Translations under genes and position numbers: made by a program
Notes under the pieces: model-generated
The model's database searches: none
What the model saw: the letters and a program-made list of their open reading frames with translations, nothing else
Told to the model about the DNA's origin: nothing
NCBI GenBank assembly: GCA_030432115.1
Contig: JAUIHY010000003.1
Coordinates: 1 to 39,122 of the forward strand
From: Gammaproteobacteria bacterium
GTDB taxonomy: Bacteria; Pseudomonadota; Gammaproteobacteria; Xanthomonadales; Marinicellaceae
Reading direction: 5' to 3'
DNA: 39,122 nt
In this document: positions 10,317-20,031 of the stretch, in pieces
Position numbering within the stretch: position 1 is the first letter of the stretch
How the letters are laid out: every line of letters begins with the position of its first letter

Positions 10317-10348
10317 TGAACGCCACCACTTTGTTTAGTTGGCGTTCA
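10317..10348 (-). terminator. Inverted repeat (9-bp perfect arms) downstream of the 10361-12205 gene
   Basis: TGAACGCCA (10317-10325) and TGGCGTTCA (10340-10348) with a 14-nt loop, just after the minus-strand gene stop. Only a weak T-run follows. Confidence 0.5.
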
Positions 10349-10360
10349 TATATCTAAAGC

Positions 10361-12205
10361 TTAGGGTGTAAGCAATTCAAAGCCATCTTCAAAAATCAAG
10401 TCATCCAATTGAGGCTGAATACTTTCAATTGTGAAACGATTGGCCAAGTTTTCATGACCTTGTATAGTGATGGGAAGGGATTCAGGGGCAATATTGGTGG
10501 TGAATGAAAAACTAAATAACATACCCCAATCCATTAGGTTTTCGTTGGTAGATGCTAATATCAAACTATGACCTTGTCGAGTAGTGACCCAATCATTTCC
10601 GGTATCTGTATCACTGTCAGACCAGATAAAATTTGAAAATGTGGCCCAGTGAGGCAATTGAATTTCAATTTTTTCCACCTGAGGGTCATAATCATGATTT
10701 TCTACCATGTAATTGTAACGGAAGTTGCCGCCACCTAAATCAATCACTTTCACAGCAGCTGTTAAATGCCCTTCTCCCGCTTGCAATGTGCGATGAGAGG
10801 CGGACATCAGGTCTTTGGCTGTGGTGTTGGGAGGCAAATAGGCGTCTGAAGCCGGGCCGTTTTGGAAAGCCGAGGGATTGATCATATTCCAAGTTAAACT
10901 TTTGGGGTGTTGATCAAATTCATAGGACATAAAGCCCATGCCATTGAATATATTGACATCTTCTCTGACTAAGTACCAAGCAGAAAAATAATAACTTAAA
11001 CTCGGATCAGAAAACAGAGCTTCATTGACAACCAACCTGTTTTCATCTGTGTTGTTTGAAATATGGGTTTGTTGGTTAGTACATCCGGGGTCAAAAAATG
11101 AGCATTCTTGTTCCCACATACCAGTAAAGGCTGTAAGCTCTTCACGGGGGCCCAGGTATGAGCCTCCGTCATTGTTACTGACAGTGTAGGTGTCTTCACA
11201 GCCTTTGTAGAGTACGAAGTTACTGCCACAATGGTAGGTGCAATTGATGTTTTGTGCAAAAAACGCATGTTTGACGTCAGACAAGGCCACTTGCTCAAAA
11301 CGGTTGTCTATCTCGCGATACATGGCCCAGTTAAGAAAAGGGTGTTGCTCGTTATTATAAGGGGGCACAGGCTGGGTGAATTTGCCTTGCCAAACCACAT
11401 CCGCTTCACCGACATTTTTTAATTTGGCATTGGGTGTTAGCACCACATGGTTGTCATCAATTCGACGGCGGTAAACCCAGGACATGTCAATCAAAGCCAC
11501 GTCGGCTGGTGTGGTTTCATTTGGCCACAGTGGGCGGTCATCCGGGCAGGTTGGTGCCCCTTTGACTAAGGCGTATTCGGGCGGGATGACTAAATGATTA
11601 AACATGTGTCCTTCAGCCACCACCCAATTACTGATGTGAGGCAGTTGTAACTTATTGGCCAGCCAAGGTGTGATTCTGATGTCCATTCGTAACAACCGCA
11701 ATTGCTGTTGTTTAACGTCTAATTCTGTGTGAATGTGGTCTAAGGTAAACAAGGAATGTCCCTTGTTATCGACAATCACTGCACTGACGACTTCACCGGC
11801 TTCTTTTCCTTGGCTGGTGGCTCTAAAAAGCAGGTCATTGAATTCATGACTGATTTGATCAGATTGCCACTTAAATCCGCCTTTGATGTGTAGTTGGCCA
11901 GCAGAGATGGACTCTAATCGGCCAAATGGTGCCTGTATGACCAATGAGCTGGTGTTGTTAATGGGAAATACTGCATGTGCTTGGCTATCAATTAATTTCG
12001 TGTTTTGAGGTAAGCCTGTCACCTGAATCCCCAGCTCATTGAGTAAGCGGTCTTCAAAATTAATCAATAACTCCCCACCATCGGCATGCCAACGCAGGTC
12101 AATTTGTTGTTGTGTTTGTGGGTGGGATAAGCTTTCTAGCCAAGGAGACAATGCCCAAGAACTTTGAGCAAAAACAAATAAAATGATCAGTGTTTTGAAT
12201 TTCAT
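10361..12205 (-). CDS. Secreted hypothetical protein with Cys-rich region and C-terminal 'IFEDGFE' peptide
   Basis: Signal peptide 'MKFKTLIILFVFAQSSWA'. Cysteines at CPDD, NCTYHCG, KGCED, ECSFFDPGC. C-terminus 'DDLIFEDGFELLTP'. No enzymatic motif recognised. Confidence 0.7.
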   Translation of the reverse strand: MKFKTLIILFVFAQSSWALSPWLESLSHPQTQQQIDLRWHADGGELLINFEDRLLNELGIQVTGLPQNTKLIDSQAHAVFPINNTSSLVIQAPFGRLESISAGQLHIKGGFKWQSDQISHEFNDLLFRATSQGKEAGEVVSAVIVDNKGHSLFTLDHIHTELDVKQQQLRLLRMDIRITPWLANKLQLPHISNWVVAEGHMFNHLVIPPEYALVKGAPTCPDDRPLWPNETTPADVALIDMSWVYRRRIDDNHVVLTPNAKLKNVGEADVVWQGKFTQPVPPYNNEQHPFLNWAMYREIDNRFEQVALSDVKHAFFAQNINCTYHCGSNFVLYKGCEDTYTVSNNDGGSYLGPREELTAFTGMWEQECSFFDPGCTNQQTHISNNTDENRLVVNEALFSDPSLSYYFSAWYLVREDVNIFNGMGFMSYEFDQHPKSLTWNMINPSAFQNGPASDAYLPPNTTAKDLMSASHRTLQAGEGHLTAAVKVIDLGGGNFRYNYMVENHDYDPQVEKIEIQLPHWATFSNFIWSDSDTDTGNDWVTTRQGHSLILASTNENLMDWGMLFSFSFTTNIAPESLPITIQGHENLANRFTIESIQPQLDDLIFEDGFELLTP

Positions 12206-12258
12206 AATGATTGGAATTGTTTTCTAACCATTATATGAGTAAGTGTGTATTTTGGCAG

Positions 12259-12936
12259 TTAATTATTCGGTAATTGCCAATCAATGGGCGTTTTTTTATG
12301 ATGAATGAGGTATTTGTTACACTGAGAGAAGTGACCGCAGCCGAAAAAACCTCGGTGTGCAGACAAAGGCGAAGGGTGCGGGGCATGTAGTACCAAGTGC
12401 CTTTGACTGTCTATGTGTTGTCCTTTTTTCTGTGCATAAGCGCCCCACAGCATGAAGACCACTTTTTTGCAGCGGTCATTAACCAGCGAGATGATGCAAT
12501 CAGTGAAACGCTCCCATCCTTGCTTCTGGTGGCTGGCAGCTTGAGCCTGTTCAACTGTTAGTACGCTGTTTAATAACAGGACGCCTTGTTGTGCCCAGGT
12601 GGTTAAATTACCTGTGCTGTTTGTGATGCTGAGGTCGCTGGCTTGTTCTTTGAAGATGTTTTTTAATGAAGGCGGTGGTGCCACACCATCAGGAACAGAA
12701 AATGCCAAGCCATGTGCTTGCCCTGGTCCATGGTATGGGTCTTGGCCCAAAATCACCACTTTCACTTGATTCAAAGGTGTGGTGTTCAATGCATTGAAGA
12801 TCTGATGGCCGGGTGGGTATATGGTTTTTCCTTGGGCTTTTTGCTGTGCTAAAAACGCCTTCAATTGTTGCATATAGACTGAATCAAACTCTGAAGTAAG
12901 CGGTGTCAGCCAACTGTCATGCAATTGCGGTTTCAT
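12259..12936 (-). CDS. ung: Uracil-DNA glycosylase (family 1)
   Basis: '[38 protein letters not shown]' and '[21 protein letters not shown]'. Confidence 0.97.
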   Translation of the reverse strand: MKPQLHDSWLTPLTSEFDSVYMQQLKAFLAQQKAQGKTIYPPGHQIFNALNTTPLNQVKVVILGQDPYHGPGQAHGLAFSVPDGVAPPPSLKNIFKEQASDLSITNSTGNLTTWAQQGVLLLNSVLTVEQAQAASHQKQGWERFTDCIISLVNDRCKKVVFMLWGAYAQKKGQHIDSQRHLVLHAPHPSPLSAHRGFFGCGHFSQCNKYLIHHKKTPIDWQLPNN

Positions 12937-12944
12937 GTATGAAA

Positions 12945-13754
12945 TTATTTGGCTTTTTGGCGGTGGAATTGGGTGAAGCGAATTTGGAACTTCAATTTTT
13001 TAACCAAGGCTTCTTGGTTGACGGGTTTGCCCACCAAATCATTGGCGCCTTCATTCAGGATCTGCTTTTGATTCTCAGTGTTTTCATCACCTGTCATGAT
13101 CACAAAAGGCATTTCTAACTTGTTCAAATGAAGCTCTTCACGTGCATAGCTAAGTATGCCGCGGGCTGTTTCATTGTTTTTTAAATAATAGTCAGTCAGT
13201 ACCAAATCGAAATCATCGTAGGAAGTCTGACGGTCTGGCATCACTTCTTTGGCATCGGTGACCGACAGTTTGTGGGTGATTTCTAAGTTGTGATTTTGTA
13301 GTAATTTTTTGGTTGCATGGGCAACGACCATTGAATCTTCAATATAAAGGATGCGACCATTGATTTCATCATCTGGGCGTAACAGGCCACTGAGAAAGAT
13401 TTCCAAACCTTTTTGACCTGCCGATTTATCGATGTAGTCAGTGACATCGGAACTGAGTATGCGGTCTTTTAACCGAGCGTCCACGCTGCCAGAAATGATG
13501 ATCACTGGTAAATAATGGTGGTTTTCACGGGCGTACTCACAAATTTTTGTACCGTCATCGTCAGGCAAACGCAATGCAGAGATAATCAAGTCCACTCGGT
13601 TGCTGGCTAATTTTTCAATGGCTTTGGCGACAGTATCCACAGCAATGACCTCTGTATATGGTTGGATTTTTTTCACCAACCGTTCAGTCATGGAACGCGC
13701 CAACTTGGATGCGTCGGCGATTAAAACTTTAGCTGCGTCTGTCATAAACGACAT
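12945..13754 (-). CDS. Tandem-receiver response regulator without output domain (REC-REC)
   Basis: Two CheY-like repeats: '[13 protein letters not shown]...[14 protein letters not shown]...DKSAG' and '[16 protein letters not shown]...[11 protein letters not shown]...VIMTGDEN...GKPVNQ'. Translation may start at the second Met ('MTDAAK', 13745). Confidence 0.88.
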   Translation of the reverse strand: MSFMTDAAKVLIADASKLARSMTERLVKKIQPYTEVIAVDTVAKAIEKLASNRVDLIISALRLPDDDGTKICEYARENHHYLPVIIISGSVDARLKDRILSSDVTDYIDKSAGQKGLEIFLSGLLRPDDEINGRILYIEDSMVVAHATKKLLQNHNLEITHKLSVTDAKEVMPDRQTSYDDFDLVLTDYYLKNNETARGILSYAREELHLNKLEMPFVIMTGDENTENQKQILNEGANDLVGKPVNQEALVKKLKFQIRFTQFHRQKAK

Positions 13755-13825
13755 TGTACCTCAAGAACAAAATCATGATGCCATGAAAACACAAAATGAG
13801 AAAAAAAAGTGTGAAACAGACAGAA

Positions 13826-14761
13826 TTATAAAGACCTGATGTGATTGGAAGCGCTGAATCGTGCGCCCAGCCAGGTGATGGCGGTGGCCATCAACAAGAA
13901 AAGCATTGAAACCGAAAAGGAAGGGCTTTGAATCAGGATGCTTTGTCCAAAGGAGGCAGACAGTTCTTGAATGGGATTTGCCACCCAAAGTAGGGTGCTG
14001 TGCAGCAAAAGCAATGCCAATGCAGCCGATGCCAAGCCATAATAAATGCCTCCGTATAAAAAGCGTCGTCTGATTTGACTCGGGTAAGCACCCAACAGTT
14101 TATTGAGCGCGATTTCTTTTTTGTGGTTGGCGATTTCATTACCAATGGAATGGCTTAAGAAGACCAATACGATGACCAAAAACACCACCACACTGGCTTG
14201 CATCATATAGAAAAATGCACGGGTCAGTGTTTGTAATTGGTTGAACCAATCGGCATCAAAGCTGACATAGTCGATGCTGGGGTTGAGTTGGAGCTTTTGG
14301 CTCAGCTCGATTAATTGTTCATTGGTGGCATCTGGGTGGGGAGTGATCAAAATTTGATCAGGTAACTGTTGCTGTTCAATGATGGCAATGACTTTATTCA
14401 ATTGCGGGTCTTCATTCAATTGCTGACGAATGTCTTCGCTTTGTACCACTTGACTGCTTTTGATGAGGTTGCGTTCGTCCAAATCTAATTGCAATGCGGT
14501 CATTTCATCGGCTTGGATGCCGGGTTTGAGAAAAATGGCCATGCTGCCTTTGCTTTGCCATTGGCTTTCTAACTCATCAAAATTTTGCCAAACCGTCCAC
14601 ATCACCAGGGGCAAGTAAAAACAAATCCCCAAGGTGATGACAGTGAATAAACTGGACCAAGGGGTTTGCATGGGCATGAGAAAGCCCTCTTTGATGGCAC
14701 GCAAATGTCCTCGATACCAGCAGATTATAGCATTCGGTTTGTGCTTGACTGTTTGGTTCAT
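13826..14761 (-). CDS. ftsX: Cell division protein FtsX
   Basis: Four TM segments, 'NEIANHKKEIALNKLLGAYPSQIRRRFLYGG', overlapping the stop of ftsE by 4 bp. Confidence 0.92.
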   Translation of the reverse strand: MNQTVKHKPNAIICWYRGHLRAIKEGFLMPMQTPWSSLFTVITLGICFYLPLVMWTVWQNFDELESQWQSKGSMAIFLKPGIQADEMTALQLDLDERNLIKSSQVVQSEDIRQQLNEDPQLNKVIAIIEQQQLPDQILITPHPDATNEQLIELSQKLQLNPSIDYVSFDADWFNQLQTLTRAFFYMMQASVVVFLVIVLVFLSHSIGNEIANHKKEIALNKLLGAYPSQIRRRFLYGGIYYGLASAALALLLLHSTLLWVANPIQELSASFGQSILIQSPSFSVSMLFLLMATAITWLGARFSASNHIRSL

Positions 14762-15441
14762 TGATCGGGCCTGTAATCGTCAATCAATTGGCCTGAGTCC
14801 ATCACCAAGACCCGTTTTCTCAATCTTTTGATCAGGAATAAATCATGGGTCGCGATGATCACAGTGGTGCCCTTTTTGTTGATGTCCATAAACAATTCCA
14901 TCAAATCCAGTGACAAATCAGGATCCAAATTACCGGTGGGCTCATCTGCCAACAATATATCAGGTTGGGCTATGATGGCACGGGCAATGCCCACCCGTTG
15001 TTGCTGTCCGCTGGAGAGCTCATTGGGGTAAAAATTGGCCTTGTCTGCAATGCCCACTTGATTCAAAGTGACGCGTGCTTGTTTCAAACTTTCTGTCTTT
15101 GAATGTCCGCGTAACCACAAAGACAAAGCGATGTTGTCAATGATGGTTCTGTTTTCAAGCAATTGGTGGTCTTGAAAAATCATGCCCAAGGTCTGGCGGT
15201 ATTTGGGCAGGGTTTTGGCGTTTAAATCACGCAATCCAAAGCCATTGACCTGTGCCTGGCCATAACTGATGGACTCCATACACATGATGAGTTTTAGGAT
15301 GGATGTTTTTCCCGCACCAGAGTGACCGGTGAGGAATAACATTTCACCTTGTTCTACTTCGAAGCTGACGTCGTGCAAGGCTTTGTTGTGCTTGCCATAG
15401 GACTTACTGACGCGGTTGAATTTAATGATGTTGCGGCTCAT
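14758..15441 (-). CDS. ftsE: Cell division ATP-binding protein FtsE
   Basis: ABC ATPase: 'FLTGHSGAGKTSILKLI', 'LSSGQQQRVGIARAIIAQPDILLADEPTGNLDPDLS', adjacent to ftsX. Confidence 0.95.
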   Translation of the reverse strand: MSRNIIKFNRVSKSYGKHNKALHDVSFEVEQGEMLFLTGHSGAGKTSILKLIMCMESISYGQAQVNGFGLRDLNAKTLPKYRQTLGMIFQDHQLLENRTIIDNIALSLWLRGHSKTESLKQARVTLNQVGIADKANFYPNELSSGQQQRVGIARAIIAQPDILLADEPTGNLDPDLSLDLMELFMDINKKGTTVIIATHDLFLIKRLRKRVLVMDSGQLIDDYRPDQ

Positions 15442-16652
15442 TTCAACACCGAATTGAGTTGGAAAATGGGCAACAACATGGCCAATACAATGAACAAGAC
15501 CACCATGCCCACCAATAAAATGGCCATGGGTTGAATGGCACCGATCAAAGTCGACAGTTTGTTTTCAACATTTTTTTCTTGCACTTCAGCGGCTCGTTCT
15601 AGCATGTCACTGAGGTTACCGCTTTGTTCGCCTGCATTGACCAGTTTGACTGTCAACGGTGGGAAGGCTTTGGCATTGGCCATGGCTTTGGCCAAACCGG
15701 CACCCTCTCGCACGGCCGCAGCTGTTTCTTCACAAGCTTGCTTAAAGCGGGCATTGGAAACCACCTGTGATGACAGGCTCAATGCGGGCACGATGGGCAC
15801 GGCACTTTTACTTAAAATACCCAAGGTGCGGGTGAATTTAGCGGCTTGTGAAGTGCGAATCAATGGTCCTATGCCTGGCCATTTGAGTAATGAGCCATGC
15901 CATTTGATGCGAAATTCAGGTTTTTGTAACAGGCTCCAAAAGCCCATCCCTGCCAAGATCAAGAAAGCCAAAAACCAGAGGCCATAATTGGCCAAAAAAT
16001 CACTGATGGCAATCAATGTTTGCGTCATGGGAGGTAAGGCCACCTGAGAATTGGCAAACACTTCGGTGACTTTGGGGACGATATAAACCATCATCCCCGT
16101 GACCACAGCAACCGATGTTAAAATCAAGATGATGGGATAAATCAAAGCCATCAAAGATTGTTTGCCCATCTGGTCTCGGGTCTCTAAATAATCGGCCAAT
16201 TGTGCCAATATTTGTTCTAAATGTCCGGATTGTTCGCCAGCCTCAATACTGGTGGTGATCAGTTCATCAAAGGCCTTGGGAAACAGCCGCATGGAGGTGG
16301 CCAATGATTGTCCTTCCATGATTTTGGCGTGCAAAGTGGAAAGGATTTTCTCGGTGTTGCGGTGGTCACTTTGTTCAATCAGGGTTTTCAATGCGTCATC
16401 GATGGGCAGTCCTGCTTTAACCAAGGTGGCCAATTGGCGAATCAACAGAGGCAATTCATTGGATTTCAATCGCAGCCTTTGTACCGCGCTTGCTTGCTGA
16501 CCTTTGTTGCTGGCCAATACTTTTTCAATGTGTACAGGAACCAGTTGTTGCGCCCGCAACAATTGTCTGGCTTGCTTTTCGTTGTCGGCTTGAATCACGC
16601 CTTTGCGTGATTTGCCTTTTGGATCTAAAGAACTGTACTCGAAGGCTTCCAT
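15438..16652 (-). CDS. gspF: Type II secretion system inner membrane protein GspF
   Basis: 'MEAFEYSSLDPKGKSRKGVIQADNEKQARQLLRAQQLVPV' and duplicated T2SSF domains with 'SIEAGEQSGHLEQIL' and 'LVNAGEQSGNLSDMLERAA'. Confidence 0.95.
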   Translation of the reverse strand: MEAFEYSSLDPKGKSRKGVIQADNEKQARQLLRAQQLVPVHIEKVLASNKGQQASAVQRLRLKSNELPLLIRQLATLVKAGLPIDDALKTLIEQSDHRNTEKILSTLHAKIMEGQSLATSMRLFPKAFDELITTSIEAGEQSGHLEQILAQLADYLETRDQMGKQSLMALIYPIILILTSVAVVTGMMVYIVPKVTEVFANSQVALPPMTQTLIAISDFLANYGLWFLAFLILAGMGFWSLLQKPEFRIKWHGSLLKWPGIGPLIRTSQAAKFTRTLGILSKSAVPIVPALSLSSQVVSNARFKQACEETAAAVREGAGLAKAMANAKAFPPLTVKLVNAGEQSGNLSDMLERAAEVQEKNVENKLSTLIGAIQPMAILLVGMVVLFIVLAMLLPIFQLNSVLK

Positions 16653-16655
16653 GGG

Positions 16656-18125
16656 TTATGAATCGTACATGACACGGAAAATTTCGTCGGCCGTGGTCAA
16701 ACCGGCACATAACTTTTCCACTGCATCGGTTTTGATGCTGGGAAACAGCAGGTGTGCTTTGTCGGCCAACTCCAATTCTGAAGCACCTTGGTGAATCATG
16801 GTGCGCAACTCGTCGTTCAATTGAATCACTTCAAAAACACCCAAACGTCCAGCATAGGCTTCATTGATGGGCAAACTGTCATCGGCTTGGTAAATGGTTT
16901 CGATTTCTTCTGGTATGCCCAAAGCAGTGCGCAACTGAGCGGTTACTTGCTGGGCTTTGCGGTGTTTTGGGTTCAATCGCTTCACCAAGCGCTGTGCCAC
17001 CACGGCTTTGATGGATGTGGCCAATAAAAAGGGTGGCACACCCATATCAATCAATCGCGTCACCGCCCCGATGGCGGTGTTGGTGTGTAAGGTTGAGAAC
17101 ACCAAATGACCGGTTAAACTGGCTTGGATGGCGATTTCGGCGGTTTCCAGATCACGAATCTCACCGATCATGATGACGTCCGGGTCTTGGCGCAATATGG
17201 CACGCAAACCGCGAGCAAAAGACATATCGACCTTATCATTCACCTGCGTTTGGCTGATGCCCGACAAGTGATATTCAATTGGATTCTCAATCGTCATGAT
17301 GTTACGAGAGCGCTCATTGATGGCTTCCAATGCCGCGTACAAACTGGTGGTTTTACCAGAACCTGTGGGGCCTGTGACCAAGATGATGCCGTGTGGTAAT
17401 TTCACCAAATCAGACATCATGTTCAAGTGCTTGTTGTTCATGCCCAATTGTTTCAAACTCAACTGCCCGGCTTTTTTGTCCAACAAGCGCATCACAATGC
17501 GTTCACCAAAAGCACCGGGTATGGTTGAAACACGGACATCAATGGGGTGGTCAGCAATTTTCAAAGAGATGCGACCATCTTGTGGCAGGCGCTTTTCTGC
17601 GATGTCCAGTTTGGACATGATTTTAATTCTTGATGCAATCAAGCTGGCCAAGGATTGGTCGGGTGTCAGGACTTCTTGTAAATGACCATCAACTCGGTAA
17701 CGAATTGACAGCAGGTGCTCGCCCGGCTCAATGTGGATGTCAGATGCACTGACTTTCACTGCGTCGGCCAACAAGGCATTGATCAGCCGAATGATGGGTG
17801 CATCGTCATTGCTTTCTAACAGATCATCAGGTTCAGCCAATACTTCGGCCACTTGGGCCAATTCGGCTTCTGAATCACCCATGTCAGCCACCACATCATC
17901 GGTCATGGATTGTTGGTGGTGGTAAATTTTTTGAATCACCTGTTGGTACGCTTCGGGTTCAAAAAATGTCAACTCTATAGGCAAATCGCTTTGCCTTTGT
18001 AATTCGGCAATGGCTTGAGGTTTGGCTGCTTTTGATACCGCCAAAACCACGCGTTCACCATCTTGTTCCAAGATGGTGGCGCCGCGTTTTTTGGCGAAAC
18101 TGTAGGCCGGCAGTTTCACTGTCAT
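16656..18125 (-). CDS. gspE: Type II secretion system ATPase GspE
   Basis: 'GPTGSGKTTSLYAAL', 'ILRQDPDVIMIGEIRDLETAEIAIQASLTGHLVFSTLHTN', 'ASDIHIEP'. The C-terminal tetracysteine motif is absent. Confidence 0.95.
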   Translation of the reverse strand: MTVKLPAYSFAKKRGATILEQDGERVVLAVSKAAKPQAIAELQRQSDLPIELTFFEPEAYQQVIQKIYHHQQSMTDDVVADMGDSEAELAQVAEVLAEPDDLLESNDDAPIIRLINALLADAVKVSASDIHIEPGEHLLSIRYRVDGHLQEVLTPDQSLASLIASRIKIMSKLDIAEKRLPQDGRISLKIADHPIDVRVSTIPGAFGERIVMRLLDKKAGQLSLKQLGMNNKHLNMMSDLVKLPHGIILVTGPTGSGKTTSLYAALEAINERSRNIMTIENPIEYHLSGISQTQVNDKVDMSFARGLRAILRQDPDVIMIGEIRDLETAEIAIQASLTGHLVFSTLHTNTAIGAVTRLIDMGVPPFLLATSIKAVVAQRLVKRLNPKHRKAQQVTAQLRTALGIPEEIETIYQADDSLPINEAYAGRLGVFEVIQLNDELRTMIHQGASELELADKAHLLFPSIKTDAVEKLCAGLTTADEIFRVMYDS

Positions 18126-18126
18126 G

Positions 18127-20031
18127 TTATTGCCCGTCTGCCTCTGTGACCGGGTCTTCAGTGGGATTTTCTGGGAGCAATGGCGAACCCCTTCTGAAGG
18201 TTTCGGGTTTCAGTTCTTTCAATTGTTGCTCACGAATGTCGCGGTACCTTTGTTGACTGATTTGTGCTTGTTCGGCATCCGTTTTTAATATGCGCGGGTG
18301 AATGAAAATCATTAAATTTCTTTTAACACGGGTGCGCTTTTTGGTGCGAAACAGATTTTTAATCAGAGGTATATCGCCCAACAATGGTACTTTTTTGATG
18401 CTTTCTTGAACTTCATCATCAATCAAACCACCCAGCACCAATATTTGGTTATCAGGAATCATGACCGATGTATCAAGCGTTCGTTTTTTGGTGACCAAAT
18501 CCACTGCAGTGACTGCATTGGGGTCGATGCTGGAAATTTCTTGGGCAATGTCCACAACCACTTGGCCACCTTCATTGATGTGTGGTGTCACAGTCAAAGA
18601 CAAACCCACGTCTTCACGCTGAATGGTGGTGAAGGGATTGGGTGAACCACTGGAATCGGCGTTGCCAGTTTGGGAATATTGTCCTGTCACAAATGGTACC
18701 TCTTGACCCACAGACAAACTGGCTTCTTGGTGGTTTAGTGTCACCACCGATGGGGTGGACAATACGTTGCTGTTGCCATTGGTGCTGATGGCTTTTAAGA
18801 GTCCGCCAAAGTTGAGCACTTGCTCGCCATCAGCATTGGTATTGAAATCTAAGTACCCGAGGTTCAAGCCACCTGATAATAAACTGCCAAAGACATTTAA
18901 TGGGTCATCCGATGACAGGTTTGGTGCAGTGTTGCCTGTGAATGATCCACCAACGATGCCGTTGTCATTGTCTCCACCAATCGGGGCATACCAATCCACG
19001 CCCAGTTCTTTAGAATTGTCCACCGACACTTCGGCGATGATGGCTTCAATCAATACCTGCTGGCGTCTGATGTCCAATTGATCAATGGCACTCTGAATAT
19101 TGCGAAATACGGCAGGGGGGGCATTGATGACCAAGGAGTTGGTTTCTGCATGGGCTTGGATACTGACAGCGTCTTTGTCAGCATCAGTTTCTCCCCGTTT
19201 GGCCAAGGTTTCCATGATGGGAACCAGTTTTTCAGCCGAAGCATATTTCAAGTAGATTACCTGTGACTGGGTGTTGGTGTCCAATGGTTTGTCTAATTGA
19301 GCAATGATGCCCATGATGCGGCTTTTCAGTGACGGGTTGGCGTTAATGATGACAGAATTGGTGCGCGCATCGGGTACGATTTTGGATTGCGGCCCCAAGG
19401 TGTTGCCGCTGTCCAACAATCCGGTCAAGGTTTCAGCCACGTCTTGCGCATCGGCATACTGCAATGGAATCAATTCGATGGAGGTGTCGGATTTTTTGTC
19501 CAAATTGGCAATCAACTGTTCCATCTTAGCCACACTGGCGGCTTTGTCTGACACAATGAGCAGGTTGGCGTCTTTATTGGCAATCAATTTAGCCTTACTG
19601 TTCATCGATTTCAGCATTTGTTCCACTTCAGTGACAGGGATGTGTTTGATGCGGAATATTTTGGTCATCAATTGGTCAGGGTGATCACCGGTTAAACCGG
19701 CCAATGGATTGCTTTTGGCCACGGGAATGATTTTGATGGTCTCGCCTTGGGTTTCAGTGGTGAAGCCATTGACGCTTAAAATTGATAGGAATAAGTCGTA
19801 TATTTTGTCTTCAGGAACGGGTTGGCCTGAAATGACGGTGATTTTGGCATCCACTTCAGGGTCGAGAACAAAGTTTTTACCAGTGATGTCACTGACCGTT
19901 TCAACCAAAAGTCGAATATCAGTGTCTTGTAAGTTCAATGTGTGCAAGTGGTTATCTGCCTGCGAAGACAGGCTGAAAAATAGGCACAGGCACAATAGCA
20001 GCCTGACTTGAATCGAGGTGGTGGTTCTCAT
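18127..20031 (-). CDS. gspD: Type II secretion system secretin GspD
   Basis: Signal peptide; N0/N1 'LNLQDTDIRLLVETVSDITGKNFVLDP'; repeated N domains; secretin core 'VPFVTGQYSQ...VDIAQEISSID...VPLLGDIPLIKNLFRTKKR'. Confidence 0.97.
   Translation of the reverse strand: MRTTTSIQVRLLLCLCLFFSLSSQADNHLHTLNLQDTDIRLLVETVSDITGKNFVLDPEVDAKITVISGQPVPEDKIYDLFLSILSVNGFTTETQGETIKIIPVAKSNPLAGLTGDHPDQLMTKIFRIKHIPVTEVEQMLKSMNSKAKLIANKDANLLIVSDKAASVAKMEQLIANLDKKSDTSIELIPLQYADAQDVAETLTGLLDSGNTLGPQSKIVPDARTNSVIINANPSLKSRIMGIIAQLDKPLDTNTQSQVIYLKYASAEKLVPIMETLAKRGETDADKDAVSIQAHAETNSLVINAPPAVFRNIQSAIDQLDIRRQQVLIEAIIAEVSVDNSKELGVDWYAPIGGDNDNGIVGGSFTGNTAPNLSSDDPLNVFGSLLSGGLNLGYLDFNTNADGEQVLNFGGLLKAISTNGNSNVLSTPSVVTLNHQEASLSVGQEVPFVTGQYSQTGNADSSGSPNPFTTIQREDVGLSLTVTPHINEGGQVVVDIAQEISSIDPNAVTAVDLVTKKRTLDTSVMIPDNQILVLGGLIDDEVQESIKKVPLLGDIPLIKNLFRTKKRTRVKRNLMIFIHPRILKTDAEQAQISQQRYRDIREQQLKELKPETFRRGSPLLPENPTEDPVTEADGQ

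Noticed and set aside
15535-15987. Antisense ORF of 150 aa inside gspF
   Set aside because: Shadow ORF opposite a well-supported T2SS gene; no domain recognised.
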